NCBI RefSeq assembly: GCF_024868665.1
Contig: NC_079890.1
Location: 6,245,904-6,309,903, forward strand
Length of the DNA stretch: 64,000 nucleotides
From: Triplophysa rosa
Lineage: Eukaryota > Chordata > Actinopteri > Cypriniformes > Nemacheilidae
Direction: 5' to 3'
Positions 23,601-31,766 of this stretch are shown one piece after another. The translations under genes were made by a program, and so were the position numbers. Numbering within the stretch: the first letter of the stretch is position 1; the number at the start of each line of letters is the position of its first letter. Under the pieces are notes generated by a model. It was not told the origin of the DNA, did not search any database, and worked only from the letters and a program-made list of their open reading frames with translations.

Positions 23601-26600
23601 GCAATTAAGTGATTCATTAAGAGATGATTAAGCATTAAAGACAAACACCTGTTAACAAGCAGAATCACATGAGAAACAAAAGAACTACAACTGACATCCA
23701 TCACAACATTAGACGAAATCAACTGAAGATAAAAGAAGACATTAAATCTCTCAAGATCTGATTCTCTACAAACAGCTTTACCAGCTGAATTTACTACTAA
23801 CCAGATTATTCCGGTCCGACGTCCACAGAAGTTACTATTGAGAATTAATATTGATGTTTCATTGTTTCAAAAAATGCTGTCACCGTTATGGTGGTCAGTG
23901 TTTGCTTTAGTTGGGCTCTTAGCACATTTACCTTTTAAAGCAATGTTTTAATCAAATGTAATGATATTTCATGATAAATACATGAGCATAATTAAAGAAA
24001 TGCACTCAAAAAATAGGCAGTGCTTTCTGCTTGTTAGTTTCAAGAATTAACATCTGGGATTTTGTACTATGGCGTTACCCAGCATGCATTGCAGCATGAA
24101 ACTTTCTGTTTATTGTCACCATTGTTGAGATTCATACGCTGATTCTTGATGTCTGTGTGCATCCAAATAAAAGAGTGGATCAGTTTTAAATTTATGTCTG
24201 ACAAATTAATTTCTCATGTTTAGTTTTACGGAATTGTTAACAATAAACTGTGTTGAACTATCAACGACATGTTTAATAGCAACTTCAAATTCATCTAGTA
24301 CAAGCCACAAGGACTCAGTCATTACATAAAAAACACTAGCAACTGCTAGCTCTACTACTCTACATATATAGATATATATTGTTGCTGAGAAAATCTAGCG
24401 AAAGTAGTTCAGGGTCAAGAGCCCGCAGCTAAAGCAAACACTGACCACCATAATGGTGACATCTTATTTTGACCAATAAAATTTCAACATCTAAACCTTT
24501 GACAGAAATAAAAACATTGTTTAGTAAATTAAGCTGTTATTCCTGTTTGTTGTTTACTCAGATCTTGAGAGATTTAATGTCTTATTTACCTTCAGTTGAT
24601 TTCATCTACTGTAATGATTGGACATCAGTTGTAGTTCTTGTGTTTCTCATTCCTTCAGTGATTCTGCTTGTTAACAGCAGGTGTTCATCATTAAAGCTTA
24701 ATCATCACTAATGAATCACTTAATTACCTCATTATATTCAACGCTACATCAGTGTTACTTTAACACTCTGTGGAGTGGGCCCATATGTACTCTGAGCAGT
24801 GTTGATTTAATACTGGGGATTTTGCTGTGCACTTACAATATCAAGGGAATGATATAAACAAGTATGCCATTATTGAGCAGCCCTAAAATGAGGTATTTTG
24901 ATATTGAAATTAATTCAATCATGACAAGAAAAATAAAAAGTAAAGGGAGTGAATGTGTGTTGTTTCCCTATTTTCTATTTAAAAGGTGTGCCATGAGATA
25001 GCCTACCTTTGATTGTATCTGTGTTTGGGAACCCCTTATTTATATTATATATTATCATATATGTTGCTATAGTGTCATTATTTACTCAACAAAAGTGCAG
25101 AGCCCGGAACATATAATCAACAGCTATAGCAGGAAAAAAGAGCTGAATTTAGGGGCTTTGTATTTGACAAAGTTAGACCAACACGATCCAAAAGCTATTT
25201 GCTGCCATGACAGGTTAACTTTTCTATCATTATAATTGCAGCATAAATTGTATCCAGGTTTTCACGGTTTAAATGCACTAAAATAATAAGTAATAATAAA
25301 TAAGCTTTTTCCACAGTGGCCACTAGCGGGATAAACTCTTAACGGTGATAAGGTATAGCTAAGAGTGCTCCAGGCCAACCTTTCGAACATATAACTTACA
25401 CATAAAAAACAAATAAACACATATTAACGATAAGGTACAACTTAAGGTATAACTTAAGAACGACGTAGCGTTAAGAAGGTTTCGGGAAACGCGGCCCACT
25501 ATAATAATAATGAAATTCAATACAAATTCTGTCAAACAGGAGCACAGAAAGGTGTTGGTTTTAGGATAAATCTGGGCCAGAATTGAAATTAACTGTTGTT
25601 TAAATCTGGGTCAGTTCTGCTTTGTTTGTTTTGTTTTTGGCTGATATGCGGCATTGCTTTGGCTTGCTTGTGGCCCAAACCTGGCAAACAGGAGTGGACC
25701 ACCCAAGTGCCATCATTCCATGCCACACTGTAAACCCGGACAAGTTGAGTGTACTTAAAAATATTGATGTAATCGGTTACCTCAAAATGTTTAAGTAAAG
25801 AAATGTTTTAATTTTAAGTTAGTTGAACTCAATAATAAAATAATTTTAGCAAGTGATTAAACTACCATTATGGTGATCAGTGTTTGCTTTAGTTGGGCTA
25901 TTGACTCTTGTGTTTCACTACTAAAACATTTGCTTAAGTCCTGTTTAACTGTTGAAACAGTGAGTTAAAACCTGTTTGTTTGGGGTAAAAAGCAAAGAAA
26001 TCTGCTAGCTGATTTCAATTGGTGCTCATTATGAATCACTGATAAAGAATGTGTTGTGTTATTTCTTTGTAAACTGATTTATATTACAGATTAGTATTAT
26101 GATTGTTTTCAAAAACATTAAAACTCTCTAAGGAACGTTCTTATAACAAACTTCTGTTATCTGGGCAATTTCTTTTGCTATATTTAAGCTTTGGTTTAAA
26201 CAATAAATTGTAATTTTATAATAATCCAAATGTTTGGTCCAAAGTTTCCACCGAAGTAACCGCTGAAACAGTGCAACAACAAAGCAAAGAAATTACATTT
26301 CACCGTTTGATAGAGCAGTTGATGTTACTGATTATTTTAAGTTCAGTCTACTTACAATTTAGTGCAATGCCCTTTTTTGTTGGATGAGCTGAACATTTTA
26401 AGTTCACTTTACTCAAATATCAAAAACACATTACTTAACTGTTTTAAGGCAATCAGTTTCCTCAAAATGTTGAAGTACACTCAACTTATCCGGGTTTACA
26501 GTGTGGCCGGCAGAGCTTACATAAAAATTGGTTTTAATTAAAGACTTGAGCATCTTGGTTAGTACAAGACATTATTGATATGTATTCTAAAACTCACAAC

Positions 26601-27395
26601 ACAAACTTTAAAAACAAAGACCACTCTTTTAGTCATTTGCTTTCTATTTATTCAATCAATACGAAAGATCAAATTGATGCTTTTTCTTTCCTGTTGTTAT
26701 ATTTATGTACATGTATATCTCTTACCAGAACCCCCAGAACCCATCCAAAGCGAACAAGTTTGACTTTTGGTCTGCCATCATCTTCCAGTGGGGGGTTGAG
26801 ATCGTCGTCACCTTGCTGTGTTTTCAAAAATATATGGGTATTCATTTTACAAGGTGTAAAATAAAAAGTAACAAGCTGTCATTGGTGCACAGTAAAATTG
26901 CCAGTGTAAAAAAAGGTCAAATTAACACTCACGGTGTATATATAATCCACACTCTCAAAGTGTGGATTATATAAACACTGTGAGAGTTGATTTTTTATTA
27001 TACCCAAAAAGGATTTAAATGCACAATAGTATTACAATAATACTATTGTGCATTTAAATCCTTTTTGGGTATAATAAAAAATCAGTTCATTTGATTCAAT
27101 GTCAATAAAATTAATAAAATATCTTTTTTCATTAAACAAAGGCTTTACTTACTGGCTTGCGCAAAACATCTAGAGATGGCCTGGTATTTTTCACACGTCC
27201 CGTCCACGTGTCCTTGGCGTAAAATTCATACTTTGGCACCGGGTCCAGTGGGTTGAAAAAAGACATTTTTTTCTTGTCCTCCTTCCCATAATCGCCCTCT
27301 CCTGTCTCCACAGTAACACCCTGAGGTGGCCCAGAGTTGGCTGAGTCACGCTTGCGTGTAATTATATTTTTTAAACGTGCAAAATAAGCGGACAT
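7931..27395 (-). CDS. slc12a10-like: slc12 family Na-Cl cotransporter, 5' part (exons 1-8)
   Basis: Eight exons on the minus strand join in one frame from the ATG at 27395. The spliced product so far is 333 residues. It begins with an 81-residue cytosolic N-terminus. Then come RFGWV, the TM1 motif [53 protein letters not shown], and the TM6 region [20 protein letters not shown]. These are hallmarks of electroneutral cation-chloride cotransporters in the plasma membrane. The [13 protein letters not shown] and VDPxNDxRI signatures place it with the Na-Cl (NCC, slc12a3/slc12a10) branch, not NKCC or KCC. The divergent N-terminus and the [11 protein letters not shown] segment favour fish slc12a10, but this paralog call is inference. 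The family usually has about 1,000 residues, so some two thirds of the protein lies left of the window. Introns are transposon-rich and up to 11.9 kb. Confidence 0.93.
8234..10522. mobile_element. Foldback composite in slc12 intron 7
   Basis: The outer ends CACTGTAAAAAAATTAG (8234) and TATTTTTTACAGTG (ending 10522) are inverted MITE termini. Inside lies a near-palindrome bounded by TCACCATTATGTTGATCAGT (9283) and GAGCACATTAATGGTGAC (ending about 10077), the shared inner foldback of about 790 bp. Its central hairpin is at 9596-9734. A block beginning GGCAGCACAGGGTGCCAAA occurs twice in direct orientation (about 8275 and 9009). The frame at 10221-10463 has no recognisable domain and lies in the outer arm. 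Confidence 0.65.
10560..10810. repeat. Two repeat fragments, one a hAT-like MITE end
   Basis: GTGGTCAAGCCACGAAGTGG and CTGCTATGGAAGTCTATGG resemble the repeat around 19300-19400. From about 10674, CAGTGTTGGGAGTAACGCAT is the left end of a common fish hAT-type MITE that lacks its right end. Confidence 0.45.
10820..11583. mobile_element. ACGT-rich non-autonomous element
   Basis: Both flanks are studded with AACGT/ACGTT and GACGT/ACGTC words (for example CCAGAAACGTCCTAGCCACG at 10979 and TTACGTCGTCAGGACGAATA at 11458). These form subterminal repeats around an AT-rich centre (11050-11320). The right end GTAACTGTGTTAGCTGGG is a typical fish MITE terminus. The open frames here are products of the repeat composition. 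Confidence 0.5.
11584..12735. other. Intron 7 stretch without gene; promoter-like block
   Basis: No coding exon is recognised. On the minus strand, 12215-12300 contains two CCAAT boxes (GAACCAATCACG and ACCAATCAGAGCG) followed by CTTTATATATACTGG, arranged like a histone-type promoter. A similar pair of GATTGG motifs lies at 11726-11771. Nothing convincing follows downstream, so this may be a relic. Confidence 0.35.
12736..13528. mobile_element. Foldback element in slc12 intron 7
   Basis: It runs from ATTACCATCATGGTGAGTTG to CAAGAGCCCATCATTG, with the shared terminus partly deleted on both sides. The near-palindrome closes on a central hairpin at 13064-13222: AACTGCAATGCATGCTGGGA against TACCCAGCATGCATTGCAAC. 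It is collinear with 40895-41640. Non-coding. Confidence 0.8.
13530..14588 (-). pseudogene. Degenerate Tc1-like transposon
   Basis: On the minus strand, residues such as [20 protein letters not shown] and [14 protein letters not shown] (13640-13900) match the DNA-binding to first-Asp part of Tc1 transposases. The remainder is frameshifted. The end sequence TGAATACTTTTGCAAGGCAC just before the TA microsatellite at 14588 is the fish Tc1 terminus in its usual form. The region 13950-14560 is the 5' part of the same element in decayed form. It is not functional. Confidence 0.75.
14588..14634. repeat. TA-dinucleotide microsatellite
   Basis: About twenty TA repeats are broken by CAGTATATATACTGTATA. 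It lies exactly at the junction between the Tc1 remnant and the LINE, consistent with expansion of a TA target site. Confidence 0.9.
14640..17395 (-). pseudogene. Decayed L2/CR1-type LINE
   Basis: Segments on the minus strand appear in retrotransposon order but in shifting frames. At 17345-17148 is an AP-endonuclease start ([34 protein letters not shown]). At 17012-16638, [12 protein letters not shown] is the GDFN motif. At 16462-15800 are the linker and early reverse transcriptase ([19 protein letters not shown]). At 15505-15191 the catalytic box reads CYAEDTQIF where YADDTQ is expected, followed by NLAKTELL and [11 protein letters not shown]. At 15043-14660 is the C-terminal domain ([29 protein letters not shown]). 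Several frameshifts and stops show it is dead. It is about 2.7 kb and nearly full length over the second ORF. It sits in intron 7 in the same direction as slc12. Confidence 0.85.
17396..19735. repeat. Interspersed repeat interrupted by a MITE
   Basis: Duplicated blocks such as ATACTTTTTCGA, CCTGACAAAAAGTTATTAAA and CAGCGCCxxCTAGTGGTCAA recur at about 17810-17960 and 18310-18480. CTTGACCCCGTAATTGCTGC and CCATGGAAGTCTATGGCAGC lie at 19312-19400. This long fish repeat has no coding capacity that I recognise. A truncated foldback terminus, AAAGCAAACACTGATCAACA, occurs at 19741-19760. Confidence 0.5.
18617..19262. mobile_element. GC-rich MITE with AGGGxxTAC termini
   Basis: The left end AAGGGCCTACTCACACTG and the right end GTGTGTACACCCTAAG are imperfect inverted repeats. 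Internally, GCTCGGGCGCGGTTCAC and CACGCTCGGGCGCTATTG are also related. It interrupts the surrounding repeat. No target duplication could be defined, and no transposase is present. Confidence 0.55.
19771..19921. other. Intron sequence next to exon 7
   Basis: Short unique-looking intron DNA between the repeat and exon 7. I see no feature beyond the splice donor. Confidence 0.4.
19922..20033 (-). CDS. slc12a10-like: slc12 exon 7 (TM5)
   Basis: The exon is 112 bp, with acceptor CACAG and donor GTGAGT, ending in phase 1. It encodes [20 protein letters not shown] and then [17 protein letters not shown]. This matches the NCC AQVLFF...NYLVGT.IP...GFFSYR pattern. Confidence 0.94.
20152..20262 (-). 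CDS. slc12a10-like: slc12 exon 6 (TM4)
   Basis: The exon is 111 bp, with acceptor CTCAG and a weaker donor GTATTC, phase 0 at both ends. It encodes [20 protein letters not shown] and then [17 protein letters not shown]. VDPxNDxRI and AGMxWExK are shared across the NCC/NKCC branch. Confidence 0.94.
20644..20783 (-). CDS. slc12a10-like: slc12 exon 5 (TM3)
   Basis: The exon is 140 bp, with acceptor TCCAG and donor GTGAGA, ending in phase 0. It encodes [38 protein letters not shown] and SETVRTVLK. The SRSLGPELG signature is intact. [10 protein letters not shown] differs from the NCC VGVAMHTVGF and supports a slc12a10-type paralog. Confidence 0.95.
20784..22485. mobile_element. Intron 4 with a foldback element (about 21280-22320)
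   Basis: The inner termini are GTCTCCTTTAGTTGGGCTGT (21454) and CAACAGCCCAACTAAAGTAG (22068). The arms pair around a decayed centre at 21722-21800 (TGCTGCAATGCATGCTGGAT). Outside the shared terminus the arms carry their own AT-rich pairing sequence: TATATTTCAAAATATTACAA and AATGGACCTTGTCG on the left, and AAAATATTTGTGACATATAA with AATGGCCATTTTTG on the right. This is a further arm type. The rest of the intron is AT-rich and unremarkable. Confidence 0.65.
22486..22581 (-). CDS. slc12a10-like: slc12 exon 4 (TM2)
   Basis: The exon is 96 bp, with acceptor TTACAG and donor GTGAGT, entering in phase 1 and leaving in phase 1. It encodes [20 protein letters not shown] followed by [20 protein letters not shown] is the NCC form; NKCC has AIATNGFV. 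Confidence 0.94.
22683..22758 (-). CDS. slc12a10-like: slc12 exon 3 (TM1)
   Basis: The exon is 76 bp, with acceptor TTTCAG and donor GTAAGT, and ends in phase 1. It encodes [20 protein letters not shown] then SQAGI, the unwound TM1 that carries ion-contacting backbone in SLC12 structures. All the usual residues are present. The 4-kb intron before it holds two foldback elements. Confidence 0.94.
23499..24829. mobile_element. Complete foldback element, type B arms
   Basis: A 1.33-kb near-palindrome. The ends are CACAGCAAAATGACCGG and ATTTTGCTGTG. The arms pair over more than 300 bp, for example ATCAACACTGCTTAGAGTAC with CTCTGAGCAGTGTTGATTTA, and ACAAGCAGAATCAC with GTGATTCTGCTTGT. The shared inner terminus appears as GTCACCGTTATGGTGGTCAG (23879) and CTGACCACCATAATGGTGAC (24442-24461). 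The centre (about 24060-24150) keeps one half of the hairpin, TACCCAGCATGCATTGCAGC. It is non-coding; the open frames at 23429-23722 and 24469-24711 are the two arms read in opposite directions. Confidence 0.85.
25510..25735. repeat. Dispersed repeat X, copy 2 (left part)
   Basis: It is collinear with 7404-7618 and 41840-42055, from AATTCAATACAAATTCTG to GCCATCATTCCATGCCA. It is then cut by the foldback at 25736. A short continuation (TGGCCGGCAGAG) follows the foldback. Confidence 0.75.
25736..26503. mobile_element. Complete foldback-type element, type A arms
   Basis: The ends are CACTGTAAACCCGGACAAG and CTTATCCGGGTTTACAGTG, a clean inverted pair. The arms pair further (GAGTGTACTT with AAGTACACTC, and GGTTACCTCAAAATGTTTAA with ACTGTTTTAAGGCAATCAG). 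The left arm carries the shared inner terminus ACCATTATGGTGATCAGTGT (25864), but its right counterpart and the central hairpin are deleted. Confidence 0.8.
26726..26815 (-). CDS. slc12a10-like: slc12 exon 2
   Basis: The exon is 90 bp (30 codons), with acceptor CAG at 26816-26818 and donor GTAAGA just below 26726, both phase 0. It encodes [20 protein letters not shown] followed by [10 protein letters not shown], the acidic linker and the conserved RFGWV that precede TM1. It is flanked on the 5' side by the hairpin-bearing 337-bp intron 1. Confidence 0.9.
26816..27152. other. Intron 1 of the slc12 gene
   Basis: A 337-bp intron made mostly of self-complementary DNA. ATATAATCCACACT is opposed by AGTGTGGATTATAT (26940-26972, loop CTCAA), followed by the 95-bp hairpin listed separately. 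AACACTCACGGTGT and ACACTGTGAGAGTT also form an inverted pair. It looks like a MITE insertion that makes up most of the intron. Confidence 0.8.
26989..27083. repeat. Perfect 95-bp hairpin (46-bp arms, 3-nt loop)
   Basis: The left arm 26989-27034 (GATTTTTTATTATACCCAAA...) and the right arm 27038-27083 (...GGGTATAATAAAAAATC) are exactly complementary over 46 bp, around the loop CAA. It is transcribed as part of slc12 intron 1. Exact complementarity points to a young insertion or to palindrome correction. Confidence 0.95.
27153..27395 (-). CDS. slc12a10-like: slc12 exon 1 (start codon, cytosolic N-terminus)
   Basis: This exon encodes residues 1-81. The ATG at 27395 is preceded by an A-rich tract and is the only Met giving the family layout. 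The donor is GTAAGT (27152-27147), phase 0. The region [18 protein letters not shown] followed by [11 protein letters not shown] aligns with the NCC N-terminal regulatory stretch (TFGYNTIDVVPxYEHYAN, then VRPTLADL). The first 43 residues (basic [16 protein letters not shown], then acidic [12 protein letters not shown]) are not recognised. The Thr of NTID is replaced here by Pro. Confidence 0.88.
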
Positions 27396-27544
27396 TTTTT
27401 TTTTCGATTCAGTCCTTTAGATCGCTGACAGTATAATGGACAGACACTGAAAACCTCCCTTAATATTCAATAAATTTAGTGTTGCCAAGCCAATAACTGG
27501 AGTAGATATGAAGTGACTGTCCTTTGTTTTCAGGAAATGAGCAG

Positions 27545-27557
27545 CCTTTTATTTATA
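27545..27557 (-). promoter_or_regulatory. Candidate TATA box of the slc12 gene
   Basis: On the minus strand TATAAATAAAAGG lies about 150 bp upstream of the ATG at 27395. This would place the transcription start near 27520 and give a 5' UTR of about 120 nt. No CpG-rich segment is seen. The call rests on motif and spacing only. Confidence 0.4.
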
Positions 27558-27599
27558 CTTTAATTGAGCCTACTCAAACACACCCACACATACAGTACA

Positions 27600-28557
27600 C
27601 ACAACTGTACATATACACATCTATGCAGAAGCACCCATTATTAGGCGTACACATTTTTCCAGAACCATGACTAGCAATTCTTTGTATTGTGTTCTTAAGC
27701 TATCTTAGAAATCTTGTTTGGAAATACTCGGACTGGTTTTTCAGATCATTCTGTGGGATTTTAAAGAAGTCACATTACGTAGAGACATAGATTCCATTCA
27801 AAGGAGATTCACACACTACCAAAAACACAACACTTAGTCATTCAGGAAAACTGAATCTTTTTGAAACTGAATCCCAAAATGTATTATATTATTTAACATA
27901 GTGTTGATGTACTTTGTATTAAAGATACTTCCCAAGTAAAGTGCAGTTGTGGCCCGCCTAGGTCCCTGGTCCAGATCCACACGCCACTGTTTGATTGTGA
28001 GTATAAAAATGTATGTGGCCCGGATTGGGCCCAAAGATTATTGAATGAAGGGCTGTGGCCCAGATGTGACCCACTTTGTTAGAGTTAAAGGAGAAACTGA
28101 ACTGTGAAAAAGATTTGTTCACTCAACTTGACTCATTTAAATAGTCAAAGCATCAAGATGACGCTTTTCAGATTGAGTTAAGTTACAGAGTAAATAAACA
28201 ATGCTCAGTGTTCTACATCTACAACTGACTAATTCACACATCTTTAGATGAACATAAAAGTGTAAATAACAGATGAACACATTAAATCTGTCACGATTAC
28301 ACACAAACACCATTAACATCTTCACTTATTACAGACACCACTTTCACTTTATGTCATATGAGTACAAAAGATCTTGTTGAGATATAACTGGTTTATATTT
28401 TATAAAAAATGTTTTGTTGATGTAACCATTATGGTTTCAGTGCGTCATTTAGTTGGGTTCTTTACTCTAACATTTTTCATCTAAGACACAAATTGCTTAT
28501 CATAAATCAATGGTCTCCAACGTGGTAGCCAGGCACCTGGTAGTGTGAACTTTATGA
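27600..28557. other. Upstream intergenic DNA with repeat scraps
   Basis: The part 27905-28075 is TGGCCC-rich (GTGGCCCGCCTAGGTCCCTG, GGCCCGGATTGGGCCC) and resembles MITE family X. A decayed foldback terminus, GTAACCATTATGGTTTCAGT, lies at 28422-28441. No exon or clear enhancer is recognisable. Confidence 0.45.
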
Positions 28558-28565
28558 GGTGCAAG

Positions 28566-29491
28566 CAGGGCCATTTCTAGCTGTTTGGGGGTCCTATTCG
28601 AGATACTATTTGGGGGCCCCTATTTTTTCAAACTCTGAGGTAGAGATTCCTAACTTTTTCATATATTCTGTGATGATGCAGCAGTCTGTAAAATTTTAAG
28701 AGGAAAGCAGGCTAGAGTACATGAATAAATGCAACAGATACAGTGTGTTGTTGAAGGTAAATGAGTGATGAGCACCATATGATATGAAGGGAATATGTTT
28801 GCATATATCTTGCAGTGCATTACAAAGTGAACAACTAGCAGTCCTATGCAGGACACTTTAAATGTACAGGTTTGTTCAAATTAGTAAACTACATTGTCAC
28901 AATATATATTCTAATAAATTTGGCAAGGGGAATTCAACTAACGCAGCAGATTTGTCCAGTAACCAAACCACAGTAAATAAAAATACAATAGAGCAAAGAA
29001 TTGGATAATATTTCATAGCACAGTGATCATTTAAAATGCATAGTGCTATATGAATAATCCACTGCTATACTGCTACTACTACTACTACTACTACTAAAAG
29101 TAAGAATAATCAGTCTGATAATAATTGGTTTTATTTATAAAATAGTAGCACAGGTCTATGCTTGAGACACATTTATTTGAGCCTTTTTGTAAAGCAAACT
29201 CTGGATAAAGCTGACTTTATTTACATACAAACAAACAATCATAGCCCATTAGTAGCTCACATTTATCTGAGGCTAGCTGAGCTAGCCAGCATGACAAAAG
29301 TAGCAAACTAACTTGTTCAAAAGTTGGCATTATGTGTCCCCCTCCACCCACATAAAGACAAATAAAGACAGGTACTTTTAATTCTCCAAAATATAATAAA
29401 ATATGAGGCTGAACTTGCAGTTTGGGGGTCCCCTGGTGGCTGCGGGGCCCTATGCAGCCGCATTGTCCGCATATAGCAAGAAACGGCTCTG
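28566..29491. mobile_element. hAT-like non-autonomous transposon, 8-bp duplication
   Basis: The target duplication GGTGCAAG is exact at 28558-28565 and 29492-29499. The ends CAGGGCCATTTCTAGC and GCAAGAAACGGCTCTG form a 16-bp imperfect TIR with the CAGxG start of hAT elements. Next to the TIRs, TTTGGGGGTCC and TTTGGGGGTCCCC recur. The interior is 926 bp, AT-rich, with no transposase. A TAC trinucleotide run lies at about 29070-29095. Confidence 0.85.
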
Positions 29492-29499
29492 GGTGCAAG

Positions 29500-30107
29500 C
29501 ACAGGGCTCAACAAATAAAAGCATCACATGAATGATGCTCGGGACTATACCGATCGGGCGAGTGCTGCATCATCATAAAAGATTATCATTTGCATGTTTT
29601 TAAGATTTGCCAATGTAAATATATTTAAGTGCAAAAATAAGTAAAAGAGAAATCAATTTGATCCCTGTAAATTTGATGTGCGTTCTGTGCGCAGACATAT
29701 TACATAAAATGCAAAGACACATATAAATTCTAAAAAAGCACATAAAAACGTATGCACTTAATTGAGTCAGATTAATTTTAATCCGACAAGAAGATATGCG
29801 CAATTAAATATGATAGAACCACATTTACTGAAAAAAATCCTCAATGCTCATCCAAGAGTTAATGTGCCTTTCCTCAATTGACGGCATAACTGGACTAACC
29901 AATGGTCCGGTCTTGTTGTACACCATCTCGAATGCTGTTCTAAAATGCTTTAGCAAAAGACTGACATGAAAGTGGTTTGGTATTGCCTCCTATAACTTAT
30001 ACAACTGCGTTCCTAAAGAGCATGTTTTCACCTCTGAAAGCCACATGTTTATTGTGTTCCATCTGTGCACTCTGAGCAGCAAATAATGTATGATATATAG
30101 TCTATTT
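29500..30107. other. Intergenic DNA, nothing recognised
   Basis: AT-rich sequence without domains, RNA genes or clear repeat ends. Confidence 0.4.
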
Positions 30108-30462
30108 AGAATCAGAATCAGAAAGAGCTTTATTGCCAAGTGTGCTTGGACACACAAGGAATTTGTCTTAGTGACAGAAGCTTCCATTGCACATACAGGT
30201 AAAAAAAAGTGACAAGACAGGTAACAAACCGTAAAAAATAAATATGTGAGAGACAGTTGGGGCTAAACGCAGCAGGAAAATGGATCTCGCGGGCCAGAGT
30301 TGAGACCCTCTGCAATACACATTTGACAAAAAGGACGATATTAGACAAAAGGACAATAGACAGTATATGGTATGTACAGATGTGCTATATACAAATTATA
30401 CTGTGTTATATACAAGTTATGCAGGGGAATGTGGATAGCTGAATATTATATCAACAACATAT

Positions 30463-31505
30463 TGTCGCTGTCGGGCGGAATCCTCATATCTCCAAAACCA
30501 TTATTTTTCAGGAAGTTAAAAAAACAGCATATTTTTTGAGTTATTAAACATTGTATCATTAAAGTTGGTATTATACCTTATATTGCTATCATATACTGTT
30601 GTGTACCAACATTAACACAACATTTCCCCAAAACCATCTTTAATCGGAGATACAAGGTTTATAACTTGGGAGCAGGGAGATACGAGATTACGCTGTCATT
30701 GATAAGAATGGTACGGACACAGACATCGTTGCTGCCAGCAGTGTTCATCAAAGTCTGTGGTCGCGTTGAGCCTTTTGACAAGAGACGAGGCTTTAAGAGC
30801 TAATGAAAGCTAATGATTGTGGTTACATACATCTTCCTAAACTCTATTTTAAACGTTAGAGCTATGAGTGATGCAATACCAAAATAAAATGTTAAACAGG
30901 CTGTCTAATATAGGCGGAAATTAATCTGCACGCAAATAAAGTCGGCGGTCGCGTTGAGCCTCTTGACAAGAGAAAAGGCTTCAATTGTTAACCAAAGCTA
31001 ACGACTGTGGTTACATACATCTTCCTAAACTCTATTTTAAAGGTTTAAGAACTATAAGTGATGTAATACAAAAAACGATGAGCTGACTAGGCTGTCTAAT
31101 AGGCGGAAATTAGTCGAATCTGCTCGCAAACTTACCTTCGTGGCTCACGGGCTTCCTTCTGCACTGAAGCATTACAGCTATCGATTTTTAACAAAACAGA
31201 CCTACTCAAATGTATCTAACCTAACTATTTTCACTCGTTATTGTCTAAAAAACTTTCAATCAGGAGACGTAATGCCGAGAAGCTCCCGCGGAGTGAAGAA
31301 GAGGTGGAGTTACGAGACTTCTCAGACAGTTGAAGCGTCCAATGGAGTTAAGAGATTTGCTCTCAAGCTATGTTCAACACTTTAGATTGGTTAATAATTT
31401 GTAAAAATAACAGACCCACATGGGGACTGACCAATAGCATCGATTTGTGAAAAAATATGAAATTGACCAAATTTGGACATAGGAGGTTTCCGCCCGACAG
31501 CGACG
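30463..31505. mobile_element. Non-autonomous element with GTCGCTGTCGGGCGG termini
   Basis: The left end TGTCGCTGTCGGGCGGAATC and the right end GGTTTCCGCCCGACAGCGAC form a TIR of about 35 bp, flanked on both sides by ATAT (30459-30462 and 31506-31509). Inside, a unit of about 190 bp is repeated in tandem (about 30760-30945 and 30946-31130): GGTCGCGTTGAGCC...TACATACATCTTCCTAAACT...GGCTGTCTAATA. No transposase is encoded, and I do not recognise the superfamily. Confidence 0.75.
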
Positions 31506-31766
31506 ATATGTATAATAAATATGAGTATATAGTTGTGTATTGCACATGTTTTTATTGCACAGTAGAACATTTAACTGTTAATGAGGTAGATGGCCTGAGG
31601 GAAGAAACTTTTCCTATGTCTGGCTGTTTTGGTGCTCAGTGCTCTGCAGCAGTTCAAAGAGAAAGTGTGCGGGGTCCAGAGTGATTTTGTGAGTTATTTT
31701 ACAGTTCTTGTAGATTGGGGAGGGTTGTGCCAGTGTTTCGCTCAGCTGTCCGGACTATCCGTTGTA

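Larger units (their letters stand above)
22759..26725. other. Intron 2, filled with repeats
   Basis: It holds a lone foldback terminus at 22975-23020 (GTCACCATTAGTGTGATCAG), the complete foldback at 23499-24829, repeat X copy 2 (25510-25735) and the foldback at 25736-26503. The part 24830-25507 is AT-rich. It ends in a MITE-like fragment, GTTTCGGGAAACGCGG (about 25480). No additional exon is seen. Confidence 0.6.
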
